Below, one piece after another: positions 9,612 through 18,562 of a stretch of 64,000 nt of DNA; within the stretch, counting starts at the first letter, position 1, and each line of letters starts with the position of its first letter. Source of the DNA: Kalaharituber pfeilii (taxonomy: Eukaryota > Ascomycota > Pezizomycetes > Pezizales > Pezizaceae); assembly GCA_015179045.1 (NCBI GenBank), contig WHUZ01000078.1:124001-188000 (forward strand), given 5' to 3'. Made by a program: the position numbers and the translations under genes. Under the pieces are notes generated by a model that saw only the letters and a list, made by a program, of their open reading frames with translations, ran no database searches and was not told the origin of the DNA.

Positions 9612-10610
9612 CCCCCGCAAGCGTTCTGGGCGCGGCGTGAGCTACTTGTCGCCGGCCTCTTCGCCCGCCTCCGCGCCCTGCGCTTTATCCATGTGCGCGC
9701 TCCACCGGCAACCGGCAAGTCCACCCTGATGAAGCTTCTCCACCAGCACATTGCCCTCCATGATCCTGGCACTCCGATCTTTGCGGCGAGTAGCTGGTAC
9801 CTTCCACTGTCAGAAGACCCCAAAGACGAATTTTGTCGCTTGTTCCCCGATATTCCGGCCAGGCAGCGCTGGAGAACATACCTCAACTACCATGCAGGAT
9901 GGGATACCGATGTCAAGAAGTACTACCTTCTCATCGACGAGGCCCAAATGACCTACCATGACACTGTGTTTTGGAACGACTACATCAAACCCATAGACCG
10001 CAGTTCCACAACCTACGTCATCATGTTCTCCAGCTACGGCTCTCCCGGGGCCAACCCCCTCGAGCTTCCGCGTGCCAACCGCCAGACTGCTCTCACCATC
10101 AATCCCGAGCAGCGAATCTCGCTACAGCCGCGCCCTAGCGAGTACGATGAAGGACTCGGTCTGTTGTTAACATACGACGAGTACTGCGACGTGGTTGCGC
10201 TCTGGAACCAGGCCCGAGGGCGCCCTCTTAACATCCACGAATCCCTCCTCAGTGGCCTGTGGCACTTTACCCAAGGCCACGCCGGCGTAGTCCATCTACT
10301 TCTGAACCAGGTGGCTCAGCATCATGCGCTACGTACACATGTCCAGCAAAACCGCTCCCTGACGCTGCAAGACCTCCAAAACGTGGTGTTGCAAGACCGT
10401 TTACTGTGGAAGACCTGTGGAAACATGGAGGGCGCAACACGTGGACTGCCACCCATAGCTGCGCTACAGAACATCGCAATTGCCTCTGTCTTTCGTCATG
10501 TCATCATGAACAAATACATATTGGAACCATCGGACGATACCACAAAACTGGTCGACCAACTTCCAAGATGGCCTGAATACATGCTTCGAGAGGAGATGGT
10601 TGCATGCTGA
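9612..10610 (+). CDS. Crinkler-type effector, P-loop NTPase half
   Basis: Open from the acceptor at 9611 to a TGA at 10608. Motifs seen: a Walker A-like PPATGKST near the start, a strand FAASSWYLPL, and Walker B YLLIDEAQ, followed by a sensor-like region (VIMFSSYGSPG). This matches the P-loop ATPase that precedes the nuclease domain in Crinkler/CR-type proteins, which in oomycetes and some fungi are secreted or nucleus-targeted effectors. The first Gly of the Walker A consensus is replaced. The next half (10600-11319) continues the protein in the +1 frame, so a single-base frameshift lies at about 10588-10600. The gene is either a recent pseudogene or carries a sequencing error. No signal peptide is assignable because the N-terminal exon is unclear. 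Confidence 0.7.
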   Translation, partial: PPQAFWARRELLVAGLFARLRALRFIHVRAPPATGKSTLMKLLHQHIALHDPGTPIFAASSWYLPLSEDPKDEFCRLFPDIPARQRWRTYLNYHAGWDTDVKKYYLLIDEAQMTYHDTVFWNDYIKPIDRSSTTYVIMFSSYGSPGANPLELPRANRQTALTINPEQRISLQPRPSEYDEGLGLLLTYDEYCDVVALWNQARGRPLNIHESLLSGLWHFTQGHAGVVHLLLNQVAQHHALRTHVQQNRSLTLQDLQNVVLQDRLLWKTCGNMEGATRGLPPIAALQNIAIASVFRHVIMNKYILEPSDDTTKLVDQLPRWPEYMLREEMVAC

Positions 10611-11319
10611 CCTCGCTCCAGGGATTGACCACTTCGACCTTGAGGAACCTATTACAGCTGACTCCTCACCGACCCCTAACCGCCGTATCTACTATGTGTT
10701 CCCGTCGCGTTTCCACGAGTGGTATGTCTCTTGCGCACTCGCGCGTCTATTACCGCCACTTCAGTCCCCCATAGCCCGGTATGGCACCCCGCTAGATCTG
10801 GCTCTCTCCGTTGTCCGGGGTTTTAGACCATCTCAGCTTCAGCCAAGCATGTCGGCCATTGGTCCTGGATCCGCCCTCCGCCCGCTCGAAGCTACGTACA
10901 GAGACGAGTGGTACCGAAGCTGCATGGCCCTCTTTCCCAGCTGCGTACAACTGACTCCCGAGTTCGGTGGGATTATTGAGAACGCTGCTACTGGCGACAT
11001 TGCTAGAAATGATGGCACCGGCTTCCTAGACTTCTACCTTGAGTCCTGCAAATGGGGTTTTGAGCTTGTACGGGAGGGCACTCTGCTCAATAGCCACCTT
11101 GAGAGGTTCACGCCTGGGGGACGGTATTTCCCATGGATCCCTGCAGTCCTCTCGGAATGGTTGGTGATTGATTTCCGCACTACCAGTCCGCGGCGCCCTA
11201 GGCCGCAGCATCAGGGCAGCTTAGTCCATTTTTGTTTTGCCCAGGATTACCGGAAGGTGACAGTCCGAGATGCGGAGCTGAACAAAATTGATGAATGGAT
11301 ATTGTTGGAAACAGCTTGA
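10600..11319 (+). CDS. Crinkler-type effector, C-terminal nuclease-like half
   Basis: About 239 codons in the +1 frame relative to the NTPase half; there is no ATG at the overlap, so it is the continuation of one protein rather than a separate gene. After a linker typical of the family (YVFPSRFHEWYV) it has a restriction-endonuclease-like core: an upstream E in TPEFGGIIEN, then GFLDFYLESCKWGFELVREG with the acidic D and E positions expected for a PD-(D/E)XK-type fold, then HLERFTPGGRY and WLVIDFR. This arrangement is known from CR-type effectors. The catalytic Lys position is not canonical here, so activity is uncertain. The last 75 bp are duplicated in tandem just downstream. Confidence 0.65.
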   Translation: MHADLAPGIDHFDLEEPITADSSPTPNRRIYYVFPSRFHEWYVSCALARLLPPLQSPIARYGTPLDLALSVVRGFRPSQLQPSMSAIGPGSALRPLEATYRDEWYRSCMALFPSCVQLTPEFGGIIENAATGDIARNDGTGFLDFYLESCKWGFELVREGTLLNSHLERFTPGGRYFPWIPAVLSEWLVIDFRTTSPRRPRPQHQGSLVHFCFAQDYRKVTVRDAELNKIDEWILLETA

Positions 11320-11403
11320 TGTTGACCTAAGGTCATAGTCCGACATGCGGAGCTGAACCAAATTTATGAATGGATGTTGCTTGAAACAGCTTGACGTTGT
11401 CTT
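11254..11403 (+). repeat. 75-bp tandem duplication of the gene's 3' end
   Basis: Units 11254-11328 and 11329-11403 share AAGGT..AGTCCGA.ATGCGGAGCTGAAC and the terminal GAAACAGCTTGA. The second unit repeats the last codons and stop of the nuclease half with about 10 differences and lies outside the ORF. Confidence 0.8.
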
Positions 11404-12166
11404 TGGATGTAACATACCATATTCCATAGTCGAATTAAAACTTTTTTATATGGTATCGCGTCCTGTCCCAAGTTACTATTCTTTCATGTAGTCCACTCAT
11501 GCTTAGTTGTTGCACTATTGCTCTACATAAGCTTATAAAAGAAGACGATGTGGCAGCCTACCCTAGGAGGATTAGAATAGCAATTGTGACGCTAGGTCTG
11601 TATGCTTTTGTCCCATGGCCGTTGGTTTCTGGGGTCAGATCGGGATTCCTTCAATATCAGGAGAGTATAGTACTCCATTTCCATAGTTTTGTTTCCCTGA
11701 ATTAGAGGAAAACATCAGAAGAGCTGATGTGAAGAGCAAAGTACATACTGACATAACTTAATCAATCTCATAACCTGTGTTAGGAGTTGAGTACTAAATT
11801 ACTATTCAGAGACTGAGTACTTGATGATTTCATAAGAACAGATGGAGCAACAAAGACAGGCCATGGAGGAACAAAAACTGCAACAAAAACAGGCCATGAA
11901 ATCTGATGAAAATCCTGCAGCAACAGATTGATGATGTCCGTCCGCAACTAAACCGTGCTCCCCCTTTCTGTCCCCATTGCAACTCATATTCCCTGCCTGG
12001 ATTATATCTAACAGGTTCTTCTCCAATATTACACAGCTAAAGCAGGTTTTGATTTCGAGACCTTGAGCCGTCCGCGACGCAAATTTCTCCTTGCGACATT
12101 GTCATTCTCGCCATCCATACTGTTGAAAGTCCATGTGCCGCCGAGTCAACAGACAGCTGCTAGTGA
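11404..12166. other. Intergenic, no gene seen
   Basis: No convincing coding region. A short plus-strand Gln-rich open stretch near 11843-11930 (EQQRQAMEEQKLQQKQ) is too short to call. Confidence 0.35.
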
Positions 12167-12568
12167 CGAAGTATGACTGCGGTCTCTAAAATTCGACCCT
12201 GCTTTTGAATGTATCGGAAGCTTGGATTAGCACGTGAGCTCGTGTGTAGCCTGCCGATACGGGAACTTTTGTATAGCAAGGAGTGATGCACTACTTGTAC
12301 TCCCCAATTCGCCAACTAAGCTGCGGAACTAAATTTACTATAGTCACCCATGGTGCATCTTCAATCTCAGCCCGATTAATGCCAATTTGCAGCAGAGGAG
12401 GGTATCGTATAACTTCCAGAAGTGTGAATAACCCGGAAGGGCCCCATGCTCCAGTGAAATACGTTAATATCGATCAGAATCACAATTATTCAAGAGCAAA
12501 GCTTAAAAAAAAAAAGGACATATAAGTACGTCTAAATTCCCCTCTTTCTCACATGATATATTCTATTG
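12167..12568 (+). repeat. 405-bp direct repeat, copy 2
   Basis: Partner of 7377-7781 in the same orientation. It keeps the open frame (12283-12525). The right end differs by an A run in place of the C run of copy 1. Confidence 0.8.
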
Positions 12569-12672
12569 CATGGATTCTTAGGAAAAGTATATATACAACT
12601 TAGCTACGAGTGATCGCTAATATGCCATGTTCAGATTGTGATCTAAAGGGACACAAAGAATTCTCCCCTTGT

Positions 12673-14442
12673 TCAAAAACTCAAAGGTGATGGAAACCAG
12701 TTCGCAGCGTACTCCCTTTCAACAACTTCCACAGCGACTCCCTTCCTGTTCGCCATCTGCACCAAGTCCTCGCATTCTGTTTCTGCCATTGGCCAGATTG
12801 CATTCTTCCAGCTTTCTTCAGTGCACCATACAGGCATCCTCATCCTCCTGGTCCAAGGTGTTGGCTTGTCTCCTTCAAAACCTACCACCTTCAGCTTTGG
12901 TGCAATGGCCTCCTTGTTCAGTACATACTCTGTCAGAAGCGGAAGCACGTTCTTCCGTTCCCAGCCCCATTGCGGTTCAAAATCCTTGAAATCCTGGGCC
13001 AACCAAAGACGCTCTAAGCATCGCGGCAAGGCCTCCCCTAGCGTCCAGCCAGTCGAATTCCCTAAGCCCAATAACATCGCCGGAGCTATCGTCAACGTGC
13101 GGAGTTTTGGGAATGTGTGTAGCGCCAACAAGCTGTGGTCGCCTTGCGGCCCGCACTGCAGGCCCAGTGGGTACAGCCTCAAGTCATCGTAGGCGCTGAA
13201 CGTAAATACGTGGATCGAGAGATCCTCAAGAGTGTCACGGACATGAGAGAGTGATTCCGATAGATCACGGCAGCGGAAGAAGCGAGAGGTGCGAAATTCA
13301 ACAAGGAGGTTGATAGTGTAGTCTAAGGAGCGTAAATAGGGACATGCCTGTAGGAGATGACCGAGGGACTCCACCTTGCTGTTCGCCAGTGTCAGTGAAG
13401 TAAGCGGGGATTTTGACGAGACTGCAAACGAGGCCAGACTGGCTGGCCATGTAAAAAGCGACTTGTCGAGCACGAATATCCGGAGGTGCCGTATAGAGGG
13501 GAGGAACAGCAACGGCACCAGATCCCGCAGATCACTATCGTACCTATCCAAAGACATGCGCCAGCTGTGAGTTGTGGTGATCGACACGTCCCTTAGTCGC
13601 CCGAACTGGCTCAGACCCTTATTGACCAGCAGGTGCCTGAGGACCCGCCACAAGCACACTGGATGCTGATTTTCTCGCCCGTTGTCAATCTTCAGCGTTA
13701 GAGTCTCCAAGTTTTCGAACATGGGGAGCAGGACTGCCGCGGTGGCGTCAGCAGACCCCGTGACCATGTTATATATCCACCATGCACCTCCCTCTGGAAA
13801 TTCGAACTTCATCCGCCGTATCAGTGCTTCTAGCTTCTCGGTCTGCCGCTGGCCAAAGATACGCCGGAACATCTCAGTGGCGTTTGCGTCGCGGTTAGGC
13901 ATATTCCATCGTTCCAGTCGGAGGTGCCGGACATGAGATGCAAGGGATGGACGGGAAACGAGCGTGCGCAGGAGGTAAGTAAGCCGGTGTTCATACTGGT
14001 GAATGTAGTTGGATTGGCCAAAGGTGGTACTAGGCCAGGTGCCGATGATGGTGTGGTAGAGAGTCGGCTCGACGAAATCCCGGAGGAAGTGGCAAGTGGA
14101 GGATAGGGAGGCAAGGTCGGGCGATGGGTTTCGGGCAGAGGTCCGTAGATAGTTGAGGATATGAGAGAGAAGCTCTGGAGGGAGGGCGATGAGGGACGGC
14201 GTCGGCCGCAGTCGAGGTTGAGGAGCACCAGCAACTTGCGAGGTAGGACTGCCGAGAGGCAATGTGAGGAGCACACCGTCGAGACTAGTTTGCAGGGAAG
14301 GGACCTCCGATAACGTCGTAGTCGCTGTTGGCTGCATGGAGCGAACCTGGGAGCTTAGTGTGATCTGCACCTGAAAGATATCTACGATTGTCGATAAAAC
14401 CGCTGAGAGCGAATAATCAAGAATTTTGGGAAAGACAAGCAA
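12673..14442 (-). CDS. F-box protein (up to 589 aa)
   Basis: A long single-exon frame. An F-box-type motif lies at about residues 84-131 (LIALPPELLSHILNYL ... ASLSSTCHFLRDFVEP), followed by an LRR-like region in which strands such as VRHLRLERW, LETLTLKIDN, RHLRIFVLD, LTSLTLANSKV and LRTLTIAPAM recur. This is the usual architecture of fungal F-box/LRR proteins that pair with Skp1 in SCF ubiquitin ligases and recruit substrates; the substrate is unknown. The ORF begins at 14442, but Met-36 (codon at 14335-14337, MQPTATTTL) is an equally plausible start because the first 35 residues look unlike the rest. A spliced upstream exon cannot be excluded. Confidence 0.8.
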   Translation of the reverse strand: MLVFPKILDYSLSAVLSTIVDIFQVQITLSSQVRSMQPTATTTLSEVPSLQTSLDGVLLTLPLGSPTSQVAGAPQPRLRPTPSLIALPPELLSHILNYLRTSARNPSPDLASLSSTCHFLRDFVEPTLYHTIIGTWPSTTFGQSNYIHQYEHRLTYLLRTLVSRPSLASHVRHLRLERWNMPNRDANATEMFRRIFGQRQTEKLEALIRRMKFEFPEGGAWWIYNMVTGSADATAAVLLPMFENLETLTLKIDNGRENQHPVCLWRVLRHLLVNKGLSQFGRLRDVSITTTHSWRMSLDRYDSDLRDLVPLLFLPSIRHLRIFVLDKSLFTWPASLASFAVSSKSPLTSLTLANSKVESLGHLLQACPYLRSLDYTINLLVEFRTSRFFRCRDLSESLSHVRDTLEDLSIHVFTFSAYDDLRLYPLGLQCGPQGDHSLLALHTFPKLRTLTIAPAMLLGLGNSTGWTLGEALPRCLERLWLAQDFKDFEPQWGWERKNVLPLLTEYVLNKEAIAPKLKVVGFEGDKPTPWTRRMRMPVWCTEESWKNAIWPMAETECEDLVQMANRKGVAVEVVEREYAANWFPSPLSF

Positions 14443-15076
14443 GGTTAACGTTATAAGGATATAATTGCTGATCGATGTACAAATTTCGGGCGCCGATAAT
14501 CTAGTGGCGAAAAATGAAAAGAAAAAATCCTTTCATCGATTGCGGCGATTGCGAACTGGAGACCCTACGTTGTTATTAAACTTATATTTTAATTGCCGCT
14601 AAATCTATCGTTACGCTTAGCAGAATCTTGATGCGGTTGGACCGATGGCGACGATAAACGCTCAATATAAATCGTGCGATTGGTAGCTTAGTAATACCTC
14701 GTGAGCTAAAAGTGTTTTGCCCCAGCCGCGCTAGTGCAGCGATGGTGGGTGTGCGTAGTCCAGTGTTAGTCTTGAGAATGTGGGGAAAGGTAATTAGTAA
14801 TATGTAACTGGTCTACTTAGTAATACGACATGTGACCGAAGAGACGGTACGCTTGTCCAACTAGGAATAAGATTGTGGTAACGCATGTCACTACATACAA
14901 AACCTTAAATAAATAATCAGTTGATAATAATAATAAAACACTATAAATAATAAAGTAAGAAAGTAAAAAAGCAGATTTAAAAGTAAGTAACATAGAGGTA
15001 CTGTAAATAATATTATATCATAAAGCTCAATGAAGACAGTTTAATAATAGCGTATCTATTAAAGTTAGGTAACTTA
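14443..15076. other. AT-rich intergenic, no gene seen
   Basis: No coding signal. AT content rises toward the inverted-repeat element that starts at 15077. Confidence 0.4.
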
Positions 15077-15277
15077 GCAGCGCCAAGGTACTCACGTGGA
15101 TTCACGTGGTTTCTGTTGCTTTGGCAAAGAAAAAGTAGTATAAAAAAGTACGAAGAGTCTGTAGCAATTTTTATATAAGAATCTTATAAAATTTTCCTAT
15201 AGATTTAAAGTATAGTAAAAATACTATATATAAATAATACTAAGATAGAAAAAAGGCAAATTTCATAAAACAAGTCA

Positions 15278-15311
<34 letters not shown>

Positions 15312-16147
15312 TAAAAATTAAAAATTAAAAAATTAAAAAACTAAAAAATTAAAAATATAGTGACTATAAATTTCTCTGAGAAACTCGTAACTTGTAAGAG
15401 CCAACCAAAAAAAAAAAAAAAAAAAAAAAAAAACTACGTAGCGATTAAACTTCTATACTATAAGTTCAAAATCAATAAGGCGTTACCTCTCCATTAACTT
15501 GAATTACAGCTTCTAACCAATGCCAATAGCCTCCCAAGTCATTTAGTGTATATTTCTATCTCTTGTCACAATGGTCCGCAATCTCTCTTTTTCTGCATCA
15601 TTAAAAATAGTTTACCTTCCACCTTGTTTTCGACTGCTAGGAGAGTTGATTATATCTCTTGTATATAGCATTGCAAGTCTGGTATTTATATCTATTTCTG
15701 CTGCAATTTTCTGCCACTTCATTCCAGTATCTCGACTTAAGTGTAACAATTTGCAATCTGGTCATTTTTTGTAGTTTCTCTATTTGGAAAATTGGCATCA
15801 AAGTGTGCTTTTCGCATCCCTCATATCTTCATATTAAGGTGAAGTACTGCTGAGGTAGAGTACTAGCTAGTAGAGTTGTTAATATACTAGTAGAGAGATT
15901 GTTAAGTTAGCTATTAAGTTAGCAGAAGAGTTATCAAACCTACCTATCGAGCTGGAGAGCTGTAAAGTTGATAGAGAGCGGTCAGTCAATTGTCAAAAGC
16001 TAGGACGCGAGAACAGAAAGCTAGGCTTTACATGATCTACTTTTATTTCCTGTTGCAACTGCATGCACTTAACATGGCACTACTTGTTTACTGTCTGGTC
16101 AGTCATGACCCCCACCACGTGAATCCGCGTGAGTACCTTAGCGCTGC
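15077..16147. mobile_element. Decayed 1.07-kb TIR element
   Basis: 33-bp inverted ends with two mismatches: GCAGCGCCAAGGTACTCACG... at 15077-15109 and its complement at 16115-16147. The interior is very AT-rich, with an (AAT)n run at about 15281-15310 and an A run at 15406-15432. TTA precedes the left end and ATAA follows the right end, so the TSD is unclear. A decayed Myb-like ORF lies inside on the minus strand (about 15540-15745). Confidence 0.65.
15540..15745 (-). pseudogene. Decayed Myb/SANT-like ORF in the TIR element
   Basis: One minus-strand frame reads DTGMKWQKIAAEIDINTRL, then SSRKQGGR, a stop, TIFNDAEKERLRTIVTRD and a second stop. The W-x2-IA spacing and the QGGR/DAEKERL segment resemble Myb-like DNA-binding domains. 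Both stops are TAA. Inside a TIR element this could be the DNA-binding partner or domain of a transposase, but no DDE/D region is seen. Family assignment is inference. Confidence 0.4.
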
Positions 16148-16319
16148 ATAATCCCTGAGTATACCCGAGTTGCCATCCGCCACTGTGTGTTGCTTATTGC
16201 ATTCATGATTGGCGCTGTTACTGTTCTTATCTCCACCTGTGTATTATGGCTTGAAGGCAAATCTATACTATCTTCATTTTCCACTTACTGAATCCCCCTT
16301 CTACATTTGGGATTCTTGT

Positions 16320-16740
16320 CGCCTATCATTATTCATGTATTGTTGCAGGGGGGATATGTGCATAGGATAAACGGAGGAATACTTTTTTTTTTTATCGCGT
16401 GACCCCGCTTGCAGCTGTTCGCCATGGCAGGGCGGAGGAATACATGAAATGGCATGCATAGAGCAAACCGCAAGCGGCATGGGTACAATGAAGAGGAGGA
16501 AGAAAACACTTGTCCTCGTTTGCATATGACGTTCTCATGTAATTAGTCAGTGCTTCTGGGGGGCTTTTAGAGAGTGCCCTTCCGCTCGTTTTTTTTGTAA
16601 AAAACAACCTCAATGAAGATCAGATCCGTGATCTCCGTGTCTCAGTGTTTCCGTGCCGTGTTTTTTCCTCTGTGTTTCCCATCGTTGCCCTCGAGCCGCT
16701 CAACCCCTGCCGCAGCGTCTTTATTATATAAGTCAGAGTC
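16320..16740 (+). repeat. Dispersed repeat, copy 1 (with micro-insertion)
   Basis: Homologous to 49087-49145 plus 49521-49780 (shared CGTTTGCATATGACGTTCTC and GTGTCTCAGTGTTTCCGTGC). This copy contains the tail-B micro-insertion at 16383 and lacks the one present in copy 2. Confidence 0.75.
16383..16432 (-). mobile_element. Micro-insertion: tail B plus poly(A), 50 bp
   Basis: T run and tail-B hairpin only. The 11-bp TSD CGGAGGAATAC lies at 16372-16382 and 16433-16443. The homologous repeat copy at 49087 has the uninterrupted site, which confirms the insertion. Confidence 0.93.
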
Positions 16741-16879
16741 TCTTGCGACTCTTCATTCTATTTGCGATATTACATTCATACATAATTATCGACTTTTTCT
16801 ACAACATCCGAGTTGCCTACATCATTAAGTAATTTAAGCTGCAATATTCGCAAAAGTCAGGAATACAATACATGACACC

Positions 16880-18080
16880 TTTTTTTTTTTTTTTTTTTTT
16901 TAAATTCACGTAACCCCGCTTACAGGCTACCAGCCTATGGCAGGGACCCGTATACCCGGGTCAGGTTAAAGCAGCTACCAATCTACACTATGTACACGCT
17001 TGATACACACCGCACCCTTCAGCCCTTCAGCTAGCCCAGATCAAGCCTGGCGAACCATACCTCGACTGGGTTGCCCTCTACCCCCTCCTGCTTCCACCCC
17101 TTCTCCTCTAAGTCCTCCCAGCACTGCCAGGTGACCATCTCACCACTCTCCTTCTTTCTCTTAGGCCGCTCCAGCTCACCACACTCGAACACCACATGTT
17201 CTGCACTCCAAGCCGCTCCACAAGAGCACCGCGCCTCCTCTCCACTGATTTTCCTCCTCCACATGGCTCCACCTTTCCCAGTTCGCAGCCAGGTGTAGTT
17301 GGTGAGGGCGCTTCTGCACCACTTCACAAACTTGCCCTTCCCGAACCCAGCTCGCTCCCTCTCCTCCTTTCTCTTTGAACTAACTCCTGGCGCAGACCGC
17401 CCTCAGTGGCCTGCCCATCGTACCTCATGCATCTGGCCCCCTTCTTGGCTCTCTCATCTGCGATCTCATTTTTTTTTTTTTTTTTTTTTTTATATCATTT
17501 ATCGCATGCCGCCCTAAGGGCTATGGCGATGTTATGCTAAATAAATAAAAGAAGGTTAAAAAACCACAACAGAAACATTCCCGCCTAAAAACACCAATCC
17601 TAATCCCACTTTCCGTTCTGACTTAACTACATGTGATACCCGCGGACTCTTCACTATCGCGGGTGGCGCCCGGTACAATCCCCTACTCCCGTCCCCTCTC
17701 CGGCTCATACCGGACCGACTTCAGCCATCGCCCGCTAACTGCGATCTCATTGCCTTCTATCCCCACATGGGCCTTAACCCATGCAAGCCTCACAGCTCCG
17801 GGATCTCTCAAGTTCCGCCGCCTTTCTACCACGAGCTCTGCCACTCGCGCCAGGTCCGCAGTCCTCGCTTTTCCAGTTTTCCCTGCTGTCTTAACTGCGC
17901 TAATTGCTGCCTGAGAGTCTGCAAGCAGTAACACTTTCACCCTGCCATCCACCGCCTCGATAGCCCCTCTCATGCCTGCGACCTCTCCATCCCACACCGT
18001 CGCCTTAGTGCCAACCCACCGGGACCCTTCTGACTCTCCTGCCACTACCTGCTTCCAGCACCATCCACCTCCAACCCCTC
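16880..18080 (-). mobile_element. 5'-truncated tail-C LINE (with nested tail-A gag fragment)
   Basis: A 22-bp T run, tail-C hairpin, 3' UTR, then ORF2 C-terminus on the minus strand: knuckle CSCGAAWSAEHVVFEC (C-x-C-x7-H-x4-C), ending ...WFARLDLG. Right of the nested insertion the RNase H region resumes (LLLADSQAAISAV, LAWVKAHVGIEGNE). TSD CAATACATGACA flanks it at 16866-16877 and 18081-18092. This is a LINE lineage distinct from the tail-A one; knuckle spacing and hairpin both differ. Confidence 0.88.
17470..17738 (-). mobile_element. Tail-A gag-only fragment nested in a tail-C LINE
   Basis: T run and tail-A hairpin, then the gag-A 3' UTR (CCCGCGG segment) and the last codons of ORF1 (homologous to 40000-40040). 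The 12-bp TSD CTGCGATCTCAT lies at 17458-17469 and 17739-17750 and interrupts RNase H-coding sequence. Confidence 0.9.
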
Positions 18081-18092
18081 CAATACATGACA

Positions 18093-18562
18093 TCATGCTA
18101 GATCTGCCGTAGCGAAAGCTATTTACGCATAAGCAAAGCTCTGCGCATGGTCCCTGTACTCTTTCTTGTTGTTGACGGGAATACGAGTGCAAGATGCATA
18201 CAGGAAGTTCCTACTGCTAACTCGTGGAAAGGTATAGGTGTGGCAAAGTCTAGTCTGAAACGAAACATTTTTCTAAGTACTGCAGTATCTAAAGACGAAA
18301 AACGCACCAAGCACGTACTACTTTAACAAGTTCAATTGGTGTTACCAAATTTATCCTTATGGTATGCTACTCGTCATCCTTCGCTCACAGCCCATCAAAA
18401 TCTTTAACGCGTATATAGTTTATACGGTATCGTGGTGTCAATAGCGACTATGTATGCAATAGTTTGCAATGTGCAGAAAGAAAAAGAAGGAAACGTAAGT
18501 AAATTCGGAGGAAAATCTAACAACGTGTGAAATAGCAATCGTGAGCATGCCAAATAGGAAAC
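18093..18562. other. Intergenic, 3' flank of the BTB-like gene
   Basis: No gene or repeat recognised. Confidence 0.35.

Noticed and set aside
10600..11319. Second Crinkler half as a separate gene
   Set aside because: There is no ATG at the start of the frame, and the family architecture places this domain directly after the NTPase.
7377..12568. LTR retrotransposon with the 405-bp repeats as LTRs
   Set aside because: No TG..CA ends, no primer-binding site, and no gag-pol between them; the interior is a Crinkler gene and a LINE.
15571..15774. Plus-strand ORF with hydrophobic residues inside the TIR element
   Set aside because: It is antisense to the better-supported Myb-like frame and shows no family resemblance.
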